Source of the DNA: Halalkaliarchaeum desulfuricum
GTDB taxonomy: Archaea; Halobacteriota; Halobacteria; Halobacteriales; Haloferacaceae
Length of the DNA: 64,000 nucleotides
NCBI RefSeq assembly: GCF_002952775.1
Contig: NZ_CP025066.1
Span: forward strand, 372,001-436,000
Direction of reading: 5' to 3'
Of this stretch, positions 34,008 to 43,354 are shown one piece after another (position 1 is the first letter of the stretch; every line of letters begins with the position of its first letter). The notes under the pieces were generated by a model. That model was given only the letters and a program-made list of their open reading frames with translations. It was not told the DNA's origin and did no database searches. Made by a program: the position numbers and the translations under genes.

Positions 34008-35006
34008 ATGGCAAGCGAACGAGAGACACAGAACCTCACGCTGGTACAGGCGGTACGGGACGGACTCTACACCGAGATGCAACGCGACGAGGAAGTGATC
34101 GTTCTCGGCCAGGACGTCGGGAAGAACGGCGGCGTCTTCCGTGCGACTGAGGGCCTCTGGGAGGAGTTCGGCGAACAGCGGGTGATCGACACGCCGCTGG
34201 CGGAGTCGGGGATCATCGGCACCTCCGTCGGTATGGCCGCGATGGGAATGCGTCCGGTGCCGGAGATCCAGTTTTCGGGCTTCATGTATCCCGGTTTCGA
34301 CCAGATCATCTCCCACATGGCCCGGATGCGAACCCGCACCCGAGGACGGTACACGCTCCCGATGACGCTTCGAGCCCCGTACGGCGGCGGGATCCGCGCG
34401 CCAGAGAGCCACTCGGAGTCGAAGGAGGCGTTCTACGTCCACGAGGCCGGCCTCAAAGTCGTCGTTCCCTCGACGCCGTACGACGCAAAAGGGCTTCTTT
34501 CGGCCTCGATACGGGATCCCGACCCAGTGGTCTTCCTCGAACCGAAACTCATCTACCGGGCGTTCCGGGAGCAAGTGCCCGAAGGCGAGTACACCATCGA
34601 ACTCGGCGAGGCGAAGACTCGAAGGGAGGGCGAAGACGTCGCCGTGTTCACCTGGGGAGCGATGGCGCGCAGGACGCTGGAGGCCGCAGAGAACCTCGCC
34701 GAGGACGGCATCGAGTGTGAGGTGGTCGACCTCCGGACGCTGTCCCCCCTCGACGAGGGGGCGATCCTCGAGGCGTTCAAGAAGTGCGGCCGTGCGGCGG
34801 TCGTCCACGAGGCGCCCCGAACCGGCGGACTCGCCGGAGAGATCACGAGTATCATCCAGGAGGAGGCGCTTGCCTACCAGGAAGCCCCCGTAACGCGGAT
34901 AACCGGTTTCGACGTGCCGTATCCGCTGTACGCGCTGGAGGATTACTACCTGCCGAACGAAGCCCGGATCGAGGCGGGCATCAGGGAGGCGGTCGAGTTC
35001 CCATGA
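34008..35006 (+). CDS. pdhB: 2-oxoacid dehydrogenase E1 beta subunit
   Basis: This 332-residue subunit completes the E1 tetramer. It contains LGQDVGKNGGVFRATEGL near the N-terminus, the substrate-side DTPLAESGIIG, FMYPGFDQIISHMARMR and the C-terminal transketolase domain with EVVDLRTLSPLD and HEAPRTGG. It begins two bases after pdhA and overlaps pdhC by four bases, a tight operon. The sequence looks intact at the usual length. Confidence 0.95.
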   Translation: MASERETQNLTLVQAVRDGLYTEMQRDEEVIVLGQDVGKNGGVFRATEGLWEEFGEQRVIDTPLAESGIIGTSVGMAAMGMRPVPEIQFSGFMYPGFDQIISHMARMRTRTRGRYTLPMTLRAPYGGGIRAPESHSESKEAFYVHEAGLKVVVPSTPYDAKGLLSASIRDPDPVVFLEPKLIYRAFREQVPEGEYTIELGEAKTRREGEDVAVFTWGAMARRTLEAAENLAEDGIECEVVDLRTLSPLDEGAILEAFKKCGRAAVVHEAPRTGGLAGEITSIIQEEALAYQEAPVTRITGFDVPYPLYALEDYYLPNEARIEAGIREAVEFP

Positions 35007-36637
35007 GCACCAAAGAATTCAAGCTCCCGGACGTCGGCGAAGGGGTCGCGGAGGGGGAACTCGTCTCCTGGCTCGTCGAACCCGGCGACGCCGTAAGCGA
35101 GGACCAGCCGGTCGCCGAGGTAGAGACCGACAAGGCGCTCGTGGAAGTGCCCTCGCCGTACAACGGCACCGTAAAGCAACTGTACGTCGAGGAAGGCGAG
35201 ATGGTTCCGGTCGGCGACGTGATCATCAGTTTCGAACTCGACGATGGCGACGACGACGACGGCGACGAGACAGTCGAGGCGGCCGTCGAACCCGACGACA
35301 CCGAAATGGAGGCGGCCGAACCCGAAACGGAACCCGAACCCGCCGCCGAACCGGAGCCGGCGGGAGTCGAGTCAACCGACGGGGAAACAGCGGACGTCGA
35401 AACGCCCGAGGGTCGGGTGTTCGCGCCGCCGTCGGCCCGTCGGATCGCCCGCGAACTCGGCGTCGACATCGCGGCAGTGTCCGGCAGCGGACCGGGAGGC
35501 CGCATCACGGAGACCGACGTTCGCGAACACGCCGAGGCGACGGCGTCTGTGGAGCCCGAACCGACGCCGACCACGGAAGTCGAGACCAGAGACGCCGAGA
35601 CCAGAGACGCCGAGACCAGAGACGCCGCGACTGGAGAGGCCCGGACCGCAGAGGCCGCGACCCCGACCGGCGTCGAACCCGCAGGCAGGGACAACACGCT
35701 CGCGGTGCCGGCGACGCGCCGGATCGCCCGCGAGGAGGGCGTCGACATCGACGATGTCCCGACCGACCTGACCCGGGACGGGGAGCCCTTCGTCACCGAA
35801 CAGCAGGTCCGGGAGTACGCCCGGGCCCTCGAGGCGGCTGTCGAGGCCGAAGCGGCTGCGGAGCCGACCGCGGGGACGGATACCGCCGACGCGGGCGTCG
35901 AAACCGCGACGCCAACCCCCGGAGAGCCCGGGACTGCCCAACGGCCCGAAGAGACAGTTCCGTATCGCGGGGTCAGGCGAACGATCGGCGAACAGATGGA
36001 GGAGTCGAAGTACACAGCGCCACACGTTACCCACCACGACACGGTCGAGGTGTCGGCACTCGCGGATGCGCGCGAACGCCTGAAACCCCGCGCAGAAGAG
36101 CAGGGCGTCTCGCTGACGTATCTCCCGTTCGTGATGAAAGCGGTCGTGAAGGGATTGAAGGAGTACCCCATCCTCAATTCCCAACTCCGGGAGGAGGACG
36201 AAGAGATCGCACTCAAAAAGTATTACAACGTCGGCATCGCGGTCGCGACCGACGCCGGACTGATGGTGCCGGTCGTCGAAAACGTCGACGAAAAGGGGCT
36301 CTTCGAGCTCTCGAGGGAGGTTCACGACCTCGCCTCCCGGGCGCGGGAGCGGAAACTCGATCTCGAAGAGATGCGCGGCGGGACGTTCACGATCACGAAC
36401 TTCGGGGCGATCGGCGGCGAGTACGCGACACCGATCATCAACTACCCCGAGACCGCGATCCTCGGGCTGGGTGCAATCGAGAAGCGTCCTGTCGTCGAGG
36501 ACGACGAAGTGGTCGCTCGCCCGACGCTGCCGCTGTCGTTGACCATCGACCACCGCGTCATCGACGGCGCCGAGGCGGCGGCGTTCACCAACACGGTGAT
36601 GTCCTCCCTGAACGAGCCATTGTTGTTGTTAGAGTAG
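35003..36637 (+). CDS. pdhC: 2-oxoacid dehydrogenase E2, dihydrolipoamide acyltransferase
   Basis: The 544-residue core subunit has one lipoyl domain (residues 1-80, lysine in ETDKALVEVP), a long acidic linker, and then two peripheral subunit-binding domains. These are PSARRIARELGVDIAAVSG near 143 and PATRRIAREEGVDIDDV near 234. The catalytic domain runs from about 315 (PYRGVRRTIGEQMEESKYTA) with the active-site DHRVIDGA near 515. One binding domain is usual, so two E1/E3 docking sites per chain is notable. Between them lie three perfect 15-base repeats encoding ETRDA. The ATG overlaps the pdhB stop (ATGA). Confidence 0.93.
   Translation: MSTKEFKLPDVGEGVAEGELVSWLVEPGDAVSEDQPVAEVETDKALVEVPSPYNGTVKQLYVEEGEMVPVGDVIISFELDDGDDDDGDETVEAAVEPDDTEMEAAEPETEPEPAAEPEPAGVESTDGETADVETPEGRVFAPPSARRIARELGVDIAAVSGSGPGGRITETDVREHAEATASVEPEPTPTTEVETRDAETRDAETRDAATGEARTAEAATPTGVEPAGRDNTLAVPATRRIAREEGVDIDDVPTDLTRDGEPFVTEQQVREYARALEAAVEAEAAAEPTAGTDTADAGVETATPTPGEPGTAQRPEETVPYRGVRRTIGEQMEESKYTAPHVTHHDTVEVSALADARERLKPRAEEQGVSLTYLPFVMKAVVKGLKEYPILNSQLREEDEEIALKKYYNVGIAVATDAGLMVPVVENVDEKGLFELSREVHDLASRARERKLDLEEMRGGTFTITNFGAIGGEYATPIINYPETAILGLGAIEKRPVVEDDEVVARPTLPLSLTIDHRVIDGAEAAAFTNTVMSSLNEPLLLLE
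35582..35626 (+). repeat. Three tandem 15-base repeats in the pdhC linker
   Basis: GAGACCAGAGACGCC occurs three times head to tail and encodes ETRDA each time, within the flexible linker between the two subunit-binding domains. A fourth, degraded unit follows. The copy number keeps the frame, so length changes by slippage would be tolerated. Confidence 0.9.
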
Positions 36638-36676
36638 CGGTTCGACGGCGCGGGTTGTTGTTGGAGTAGCGGTTCG
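36622..36676 (+). repeat. Duplicated 23-base segment spanning the pdhC stop
   Basis: The segment at 36622-36644, which holds the last codons and stop of pdhC, is repeated at 36654-36676 with one base different out of 23, nine bases downstream. The second copy is non-coding. This is a recent local duplication in the pdhC-lpd gap. Confidence 0.8.
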
Positions 36677-36737
36677 CCTTGCGAGGAATCCAACCGACCG
36701 ACTTAAGGAACGATTCGACGCATATCATACACGAACA

Positions 36738-38165
36738 ATGGTTGTTGGAGACATCTCAACCGGAACGGACGTACTGGTTATCGGCGCCGGACCGGGCGGC
36801 TACGTCGCCGCCATCCGCGCGGCGCAACACGGCCTCGACACCACGCTCGTCGAGCGTGACGCCTACGGCGGGGTCTGTCTGAACTACGGCTGCATCCCCT
36901 CGAAGGCGCTGATCACCGGCGCAGGGCTGGCCCACGAGGCGGGCAACGCCGAACACATGGGGATTCACGCCGACCCCGCAGTGGACATGGAGGGGCTCGG
37001 CGGCTGGAAGGACGACGTCGTCGACCAGCTCACCGGCGGCGTCGAGAAACTGTGCAAGGCCAACGGCGTCAACCTCGTGGAGGGCGAGGCGTCGTTCGCG
37101 GACGAAAACACCGTCCGCGTCGCCCACGGCGGCGACGGGCAGGGATCGGAGTCGATCGAGTTCGAACACGCGATCGTCGCCACCGGCTCGCAGCCGATCG
37201 AACTCCCAGGTTTCGACTTCACGGACGAGGAGGTGTGGACCTCGCGGGACGCGCTCGCGGCAGACACGATCCCCGACCGGCTCGTCGTGGTCGGCGCGGG
37301 CTACATCGGCATGGAGCTGGCGACCGTATTTGCAAAGCTCGGTACCGACGTCACGGTCGTGGAGATGCTCGACGACGCGTTGCCGATGTACGAATCCGAC
37401 GTCGCGCGAGTGGTCCGAAAGCGCGCGAAGGATCTCGGCATCGAGTTCCAGTTCGGCGAGGGCGCAAGCGAGTGGCAGGAGTCGCCCGACGGCGGCATCC
37501 AGGTCGTCACCGAGACCGAGGACGGTGTCGAGTCGACCTACGCCGCGGACAAGGTGCTCGTCGCCGTCGGACGCCGGCCCGTCACCGAAGGCGTCGGGCT
37601 CGAGGCGGCCGGGATCGAGACCGACGACAACGGGTTCATCGAGGTCGACGACCGAATGCGCACGAACAGAGACCACGTGTTCGCGATCGGTGACGTCGCC
37701 GGCGAGCCAATGCTCGCCCACGTCGCGAGCCACGAGGGGATCGTCGCCAGCGAGGTGATCGCCGGCGAGCCCGCCGCGATGGACGCCCAGGCGGTGCCTG
37801 CGGCGGTGTTTACCGATCCCGAGGTCGCCACGGTCGGCATGACCGAGGCCGAAGCCGAGGAGGAGGGATTCGAGCCGGTCGTCGGCGAGATGCCGTTCCG
37901 GGCCTCCGGCCGGGCGCTCACCGCCGACCACACCGACGGCTTCGTCCGGATCGTCGCCGACGAGGAGACGGGACTCGTGCTCGGCGGACAGATCGTCGGC
38001 CCCGAGGCCTCCGAACTGATCGCGGAGGTGTCACTGGCCGTGGAGATGGGCGCGACGCTCGAAGACGTCGGATCGACGATCCACACTCACCCGACGCTTG
38101 CGGAGGCGGTCATGGAGGCCGCCGAGAACGCACAGGGGCAGGCGATTCATACCCTGAACCGCTGA
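36738..38165 (+). CDS. lpd: Dihydrolipoyl dehydrogenase (E3)
   Basis: This 475-residue FAD enzyme reoxidises the dihydrolipoyl arm of E2 with NAD. It shows the FAD-binding GAGPGGYVAAIRAAQ, the redox disulfide CLNYGCIPSK, a second Rossmann motif VVVGAGYIGMELATVF and the C-terminal active-site HTHPTLAEAV. It is the last gene of the lipA-pdh group, 100 bases after pdhC, with its own TATA-like CTTAAGG at about 36702, so it may also be transcribed alone. Confidence 0.95.
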   Translation: MVVGDISTGTDVLVIGAGPGGYVAAIRAAQHGLDTTLVERDAYGGVCLNYGCIPSKALITGAGLAHEAGNAEHMGIHADPAVDMEGLGGWKDDVVDQLTGGVEKLCKANGVNLVEGEASFADENTVRVAHGGDGQGSESIEFEHAIVATGSQPIELPGFDFTDEEVWTSRDALAADTIPDRLVVVGAGYIGMELATVFAKLGTDVTVVEMLDDALPMYESDVARVVRKRAKDLGIEFQFGEGASEWQESPDGGIQVVTETEDGVESTYAADKVLVAVGRRPVTEGVGLEAAGIETDDNGFIEVDDRMRTNRDHVFAIGDVAGEPMLAHVASHEGIVASEVIAGEPAAMDAQAVPAAVFTDPEVATVGMTEAEAEEEGFEPVVGEMPFRASGRALTADHTDGFVRIVADEETGLVLGGQIVGPEASELIAEVSLAVEMGATLEDVGSTIHTHPTLAEAVMEAAENAQGQAIHTLNR

Positions 38166-38206
38166 GACTGCCGAACAGCTGAACAGTCCACCCGTCGAAC
38201 CGCGTT

Positions 38207-41200
38207 TCAGTCGTCGCCGGTCGCCTTCGCCGGCTTCCGTCGGTCGCTTCTGGGCCCCTCGGCGTCGACATCGGGGAGGTGATCGCGGAGATATCGGCCG
38301 GTGTACGACGCCTCGACTCGGGCGATCTCCTCGGGCGTGCCGGTGGCGACGACCTCGCCGCCGCCTTCGCCGCCCTCCGGCCCGAGGTCGATCACGTGGT
38401 CGGCGTTCTTCACGAGGTCGAGTTCGTGTTCGATCACGACGACGCTGTTGCCGTCGGCGGTGAGCCGGTGGAGTACGTCGATCAGCTTCCGTTCGTCCTC
38501 CTTGTGGAGCCCGGTCGTCGGCTCGTCCAGCAGGTAGAGGGTGTCGCCGCTGTCCTTCTTGCCGAGTTCCTCGGCGAGTTTCACGCGCTGGGCCTCCCCG
38601 CCGGAGAGGGTCGTCGAGGGCTGGCCCAGTTGCATGTAGCCGAGTCCGACGTCCTTCAGTAGCTTCAGCCGGCGGCGGATCCCGGTGTGCCCCTCGAAGA
38701 AGTCGTACGCCTCGGCGACGCTCATCTCGAGGACGTCGGCGATCGTCGCGTCCTTGTAGGTCACCTCCAGCGTCTCGTCGTTGTACCGGGCACCGTCACA
38801 CTCCTCACAGGGGACGTACACGTCCGACAGGAAGTTCATCTCGATCTTGACGGTCCCCTGGCCGCCACACTCCTCACAGCGGCCGCCCTTCACGTTGAAG
38901 GAGAACCGACCCTTCTCGTAGCCGCGCTGTTTGGAGCGTTTGGTCTCGGCGAACAGCTCCCGGATGTGATCGAAGACGCCAGTGTAGGTGGCCGGGTTCG
39001 ATCGGGGGGTCCGGCCGATCGGCGACTGATCGATGAGCCGGACGGTCTCGATCTCCTCGAGGCCGTCGATCGCGTCGTGCTCGCCGGGGTTGACGTCAGT
39101 GTCGTTCATCCGCCGGACGAGTCCTTTATAAAGAACCTCGTGGACGAGCGTCGACTTCCCGGATCCGGAGACCCCCGTGACCGCAGTGAACTGACCGATC
39201 GGGATCTCGACGTCGAGATTCGACAGGTTGTGCTGGCGCGCGCCGCGGACGACCAGTTCGCCGTCGCGCTCGCGGCGCTCGTCCGGGACAGGGATCTCCC
39301 GTCTCCCAGCGAGGTAGTCGCCGGTGATCGACTCCTCGCAGTCGACGACGTCCTCGAAGTCGCCCTGGACGACGACCTCGCCGCCGCGCTTTCCGGGGCC
39401 GGGACCCATATCGATGATCGAATCCGCCCGGCGCATCGTCTCCTCGTCGTGTTCGACTACGAGCAGCGTGTTGCCCAGATCACGCAGCCCCTCGAGGGTG
39501 TTCAAAAGGCGGTCGTTGTCGCGCTGGTGGAGCCCGATCGACGGTTCGTCGAGGACGTACAACACGCCGACGAGCCCGGAACCGACCTGGGTAGCAAGGC
39601 GGATCCGCTGGCTCTCCCCGCCCGAGAGTGTTGAGGCCTCCCGATCGAGCGTGAGATACTCCAGGCCGACCTCCTCCATGAATCCCAGCCGGGCCCTGAT
39701 CTCCTTGAGGATCTCTTCGGCGATCGTGCGTTCGCGGTCGGTCAGTTCGGCTTCCAGCCCCTCGAAGTGAGCGAGCGCGTCGCCGATGCTCATCCGGTTG
39801 ACCTCGGTGATCGAGGTGCCGGCGACGAGCACCGACCGCGACTGGGGGTTGAGCCGAGTCCCCTCACACGCCGGACACGTCGTCACCGCCATGTAGTCCT
39901 CGATGTGTTCGCGGGTGCGTTCGGACTCGGTTTCGACGTATCGCCGTTCCAGGTTCGGGAGAACCCCTTCGAACCGCTTTTCCTTCCGGCGGACGCCGTT
40001 TTTGGTCTCCCGCCTGAAGACCACCTGCTCGTCGGTGCCGTAGAGGAACTGGCGTTGCACGTCATCGGGGAGTTCCTCGAACGGGGTGTCGACGCTCACG
40101 CCGAAGTGCTCCGCGACTGCGTCGAGTCGGGTCCGGTAGTACGACCGGCTGTAGCTCCACGCCTCAAAAACGTCCCTGATGGGTTTCGAGGTGTCCCGGA
40201 CCACCAGCTTCTCGTCGATCTCCTTGGTTTCGCCGATGCCGTCACACTCCGGACACGCCCCGTGCGGGGAGTTGAAGGAAAACGACCGCGTCTCGATCTC
40301 CGAAAAGTCGATCCCGCAGTGGGAACACGCGAGTTCCTCGGAGAACTCGACGTCGAGGCGGTCCTTCCCGGCGTCGCCGTCACCGTCCCAGGAGGACGAC
40401 GCGTCATCGCCCGCGGTGTCTGTGTCGGCGTCGTCCGCCCCCGAGAGGTCCCCGGTCGCCCGGGCGACGGAGCCGCCGAGCTGCTCGCCAGCTCCGTCCG
40501 GCGGATCGGGAACGATCAGCTTCAACACTCCCTGCGCCTTCTCGAGGGCAGTCTCCACGGAGTCGGTGATCCGGGAGCGTTCCTCCTCGCGGATCACGAT
40601 CCGGTCGACGATCACGTCGATCGTGTGATCGTAGTTCTCGTCGAGGTCGGGGCGGTCGAACGAGAGGTCGAACGACTCGCCGTCGACCTCCACGCGGGTG
40701 TACCCCTCCGCGACGAGGTCGTCGAACAGATCCTCGAAGGCACCCTTCTGGTCGCGCACGACCGGGGCGGCGATCATCGCTCGGGTCCCCTCCGGCAACG
40801 CCATCACCCGTTGGACCATCTGCTGGGCGGACTGCTCGCCCACCTCGCGGCCACACTCCGGACAGTGCGGCGTCCCCACGCGGGCGTAAAGCAACCGGAG
40901 ATAGTCGTGGAGTTCCGTGACGGTGCCGACCGTCGAACGCGGGTTGTTTGCGGCGTTCTTCTGGTCGATCGATATCGCCGGCGAGAGACCCTCGACGGCC
41001 TCCACCTGCGGTTTGTCCATCTGTCCGAGGAAGTTCCTGGCGTACGCCGACAGCGATTCGATGTAGCGGCGCTGTCCCTCCGCGTAGACCGTCTGGAACG
41101 CGAGCGACGACTTCCCGGATCCCGACAGGCCGGTGACGACGTTGAACTGTTCGCGCGGAATCGAGATGTCGAGATCCTTCAGGTTGTGCTCCTCGGCTCC

Positions 41201-41227
41201 CCGGACGTCGATGTAGTCTTTGCTCAT
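38207..41227 (-). CDS. uvrA: Excinuclease ABC subunit A
   Basis: The 1006-residue damage-recognition ATPase of nucleotide excision repair has two ABC modules: GLSGSGKSSLAF near residue 32 and TGVSGSGKSTLVHEV near residue 690. ABC signatures are LSGGESQRIRLA and LSGGEAQRVKLA, and zinc-binding pairs include CSHCGID-CPECDG and CEECGGQG-CEECDG. An acidic insertion of about 50 residues near residue 260 is typical of haloarchaeal versions. The ATG at 41227 gives the normal MSKDYIDVRGAEEHNL start; the open frame upstream is not conserved. It diverges from arsR. Confidence 0.95.
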   Translation of the reverse strand: MSKDYIDVRGAEEHNLKDLDISIPREQFNVVTGLSGSGKSSLAFQTVYAEGQRRYIESLSAYARNFLGQMDKPQVEAVEGLSPAISIDQKNAANNPRSTVGTVTELHDYLRLLYARVGTPHCPECGREVGEQSAQQMVQRVMALPEGTRAMIAAPVVRDQKGAFEDLFDDLVAEGYTRVEVDGESFDLSFDRPDLDENYDHTIDVIVDRIVIREEERSRITDSVETALEKAQGVLKLIVPDPPDGAGEQLGGSVARATGDLSGADDADTDTAGDDASSSWDGDGDAGKDRLDVEFSEELACSHCGIDFSEIETRSFSFNSPHGACPECDGIGETKEIDEKLVVRDTSKPIRDVFEAWSYSRSYYRTRLDAVAEHFGVSVDTPFEELPDDVQRQFLYGTDEQVVFRRETKNGVRRKEKRFEGVLPNLERRYVETESERTREHIEDYMAVTTCPACEGTRLNPQSRSVLVAGTSITEVNRMSIGDALAHFEGLEAELTDRERTIAEEILKEIRARLGFMEEVGLEYLTLDREASTLSGGESQRIRLATQVGSGLVGVLYVLDEPSIGLHQRDNDRLLNTLEGLRDLGNTLLVVEHDEETMRRADSIIDMGPGPGKRGGEVVVQGDFEDVVDCEESITGDYLAGRREIPVPDERRERDGELVVRGARQHNLSNLDVEIPIGQFTAVTGVSGSGKSTLVHEVLYKGLVRRMNDTDVNPGEHDAIDGLEEIETVRLIDQSPIGRTPRSNPATYTGVFDHIRELFAETKRSKQRGYEKGRFSFNVKGGRCEECGGQGTVKIEMNFLSDVYVPCEECDGARYNDETLEVTYKDATIADVLEMSVAEAYDFFEGHTGIRRRLKLLKDVGLGYMQLGQPSTTLSGGEAQRVKLAEELGKKDSGDTLYLLDEPTTGLHKEDERKLIDVLHRLTADGNSVVVIEHELDLVKNADHVIDLGPEGGEGGGEVVATGTPEEIARVEASYTGRYLRDHLPDVDAEGPRSDRRKPAKATGDD

Positions 41228-41454
41228 ACTCTCTCGTTCGGCGTGTTCCGACAATTGGCGACGGTCGGATCGCGCTTCGTCATTATCCAACGTCAGGGGT
41301 TGCGGACACTTATCGTATCGGATCCGCTCCAGCGAAACACCGTTCATCCTCCACCCTAGTCCCCTTCCTTCAACCTCTACCCTCTCACCTCAGTCCCCGC
41401 CGATCGACCAGAAGACGGAACACTTATTTGAACAAACATGCAAATTTTCTCATA

Positions 41455-41847
41455 ATGACTGAATCCGTCGAACGGCTTCGCCGATATCTGGAGGACGAAC
41501 TCGGCGAGTGCCGGAGCGAGGACCTGCAGGGGCGCATCGAGGAGCTCGACGATCTCGAATCCCTGCTCGATCCCGACGTCATCTCCACCGACGTGGAGAC
41601 GCTCTCGGCACTCGGCAACGACACCCGGTACACGCTCGTCCGGCTGCTGGTCGAGGCGGACGGGGAGCTGTGCGTCTGCGAGATCACGCCGCTGCTCGAC
41701 GTCAGCGACAGCGCAATCAGCCACGCGCTGTCGACGCTTGCGGACGCTGGACTGGTGACGAAACGCAAGGATGGACGGTGGCGGAAATACCGGGCGACGA
41801 ACCGGGCGAACGCGATCCTCGCCGTTCTCGACGGGACTCGGACGTAA
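41455..41847 (+). CDS. arsR: ArsR family repressor with CVC metal-binding motif
   Basis: This 130-residue winged-helix repressor has the arsenic-site motif ELCVCEI near residue 72 at the start of the recognition helix, as in ArsR proteins that sense As(III) and Sb(III), and a helix-turn-helix DVSDSAISHALSTLADAG. A TTGAACAAACATGCAAA segment just before the ATG is a possible self-regulatory site related to the acr3 operator. It precedes acr3 on the same strand, 243 bases apart. Confidence 0.88.
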   Translation: MTESVERLRRYLEDELGECRSEDLQGRIEELDDLESLLDPDVISTDVETLSALGNDTRYTLVRLLVEADGELCVCEITPLLDVSDSAISHALSTLADAGLVTKRKDGRWRKYRATNRANAILAVLDGTRT

Positions 41848-41970
41848 GTCTCGACGGGATTTGAACGTTAATCTCGACCCGACTCGTTTTAAAGGAAAGA
41901 CCACCCGTAAGAGCGTTTCGGTGTTTTCGAAGGGGTGAGAACCCAATTCCGAGAGCGGAGCATTTATAGA

Positions 41971-41984
41971 TGAACAGTTGTTCA
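41971..41984. promoter_or_regulatory. ArsR operator-like palindrome at the acr3 promoter
   Basis: TGAACAGTTGTTCA is a near-perfect inverted repeat (TGAACA / TGTTCA) directly after the TATA-like CATTTATAGA at 41961-41970. The same motif with small changes (TGAACTGTTGTTTG) lies before arsD at 56725-56738. Its place just after the TATA box fits repression by an ArsR protein. Confidence 0.6.
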
Positions 41985-41992
41985 AGTGAGAT

Positions 41993-42094
41993 ATGAGACG
42001 TTTGCGTCGGGAAAGCGAACCAACAACGTTCCGTGACGGGACGGCGACGGTTCAGACAGTTTCCGCCAGATCGATGGAGGGGAGACAACGATGA
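41993..42094 (+). CDS. Possible 33-residue leader ORF coupled to acr3
   Basis: An ATG about 25 bases after the acr3 TATA box opens a 33-codon arginine-rich frame. Its TGA overlaps the acr3 ATG (ATGA), and GGAGGGGAG near its end would serve as the acr3 ribosome site. If transcription starts near 41990 this peptide would be read leaderless and acr3 by coupling. It may equally be a plain 100-base leader. Confidence 0.3.
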   Translation: MRRLRRESEPTTFRDGTATVQTVSARSMEGRQR

Positions 42095-43314
42095 GCGAAC
42101 TCGATCACGAACACGGGCCGGATTGTGATTGTCCGGACTGCGGAGATCCGCGGTCGATGGACTTCCTCGACAAGTACCTCACCGTCTGGATCTTCCTGGC
42201 GATGGCGATCGGGGTCGGGCTCGGGTTCCTGGCCCCCTCCGTCGTCGACCCGATCCAGCAGTACCACCTCGTCGAGATCGGGCTCATCATGATGATGTAT
42301 CCGCCGCTGGCGAAGGTCAACTACCGGCAACTCCCGCTGGTGTTCAGCAAGTGGCGGGTGTTGAGCCTGAGCCTGATTCAAAACTGGTTGATCGGGCCGA
42401 CGCTGATGTTCGCGCTGGCGGTGATCTTCTTCAGCGGGATCGTCCCGTGGTTCCCCGCCCGGCCGGAGTACTTCCTCGGGTTGATCTTCATCGGAATGGC
42501 GCGGTGTATCGCGATGGTGCTGGTCTGGAACGACCTCGCGGAGGGTTCAAGCGAGTACGCTGCAGGCCTGGTGGCGTTCAACAGCGTCTTCCAGATCCTC
42601 ACCTACGGGGTGTACATCTGGTTCTTCGCGCTGTTCCTTCCGCCAGTACTGGGGCTGGACGCAATGGTCGTCGGGATTGACGCCTTCGACATCACCGTCG
42701 AGCAGGTGTTCTGGGCGATCGCCATCTTCCTCGGGATTCCCTTCGCTGGGGGCATCCTCACCCGTCTAGGCGGCGTTCGTTCCAAGGGCGAAGAGTGGTA
42801 CGAAGAGCAGTTCGTGCCGAAGATCAGCCCCGTCACCCTCATCGCGCTGCTGTTTACGGTGATCGTGATGTTCGCCACGCAGGGAGACAATATCGTCGCC
42901 CAGCCGCTAGACATCGTCTGGCTCGCCGTGCCGCTCACGATCTACTTCGTGGTGATGTTCCTCGTGAGCTTCGGGATGGGCCGGGGGATCGGCGCCGACT
43001 ACTCGACGACGACCGCGATCGGCTTCACCGCCGCCTCGAACAACTTCGAACTCGCGATCGCCGTCGCAGTCGCCGTCTTCGGCGTCGGCTCCGGGGTCGC
43101 ATTCGCGACCGTCGTGGGCCCGCTGATCGAGGTGCCGGTGTTGCTGGCGCTGGTAAACGTCGCCATCTACTTCCAGGAGAAGTTCGACTGGGCCGGCTAC
43201 GAGACCGGCCAGCTGGAAAGCACCAAGCCGGCAAGCGAAGGCACCAAGCCGGCAAGCGAAGGCACCAAGCCGGCAAGCGAGGAATCGACACCCTCCAAAA
43301 CTGACGACGACTGA
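42091..43314 (+). CDS. acr3: Acr3-type arsenite efflux transporter
   Basis: The 407-residue membrane protein exports As(III)-hydroxide. It has about ten spans with the family pattern: [46 protein letters not shown] with the essential cysteine, and [18 protein letters not shown]. Two additions are unusual: an N-terminal [14 protein letters not shown], a possible metal-binding tail, and a C-terminal tail with three TKPASE repeats. GGAGGGGAG precedes the ATG. The operator upstream matches the arsD one, tying it to the second arsenic locus 14 kb away. Confidence 0.94.
   Translation: MSELDHEHGPDCDCPDCGDPRSMDFLDKYLTVWIFLAMAIGVGLGFLAPSVVDPIQQYHLVEIGLIMMMYPPLAKVNYRQLPLVFSKWRVLSLSLIQNWLIGPTLMFALAVIFFSGIVPWFPARPEYFLGLIFIGMARCIAMVLVWNDLAEGSSEYAAGLVAFNSVFQILTYGVYIWFFALFLPPVLGLDAMVVGIDAFDITVEQVFWAIAIFLGIPFAGGILTRLGGVRSKGEEWYEEQFVPKISPVTLIALLFTVIVMFATQGDNIVAQPLDIVWLAVPLTIYFVVMFLVSFGMGRGIGADYSTTTAIGFTAASNNFELAIAVAVAVFGVGSGVAFATVVGPLIEVPVLLALVNVAIYFQEKFDWAGYETGQLESTKPASEGTKPASEGTKPASEESTPSKTDDD
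43219..43281 (+). repeat. Three 21-base tandem repeats in the acr3 tail
   Basis: Three nearly identical 21-base units (43219-43239, 43240-43260, 43261-43281) encode [SG]TKPASE three times in the cytoplasmic tail of Acr3. Right after the stop codon a 14-base unit (TGAATMCCGACAAC, M being A or C) is also repeated twice at 43312-43339. Both look like replication slippage. Confidence 0.9.
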
Positions 43315-43354
43315 ATACCGACAACTGAATCCCGACAACTGAACACTAATTACG

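Noticed and set aside
35582-35626. Tandem repeats as a CRISPR-like array
   Set aside because: The units are adjacent with no spacers, keep the pdhC reading frame and encode ETRDA. They are a coding repeat. No CRISPR array was seen anywhere in the window.
39767-41359. 530-codon open frame opposite uvrA
   Set aside because: It is the antisense of uvrA, with no domain and a valine- and arginine-rich shadow composition.
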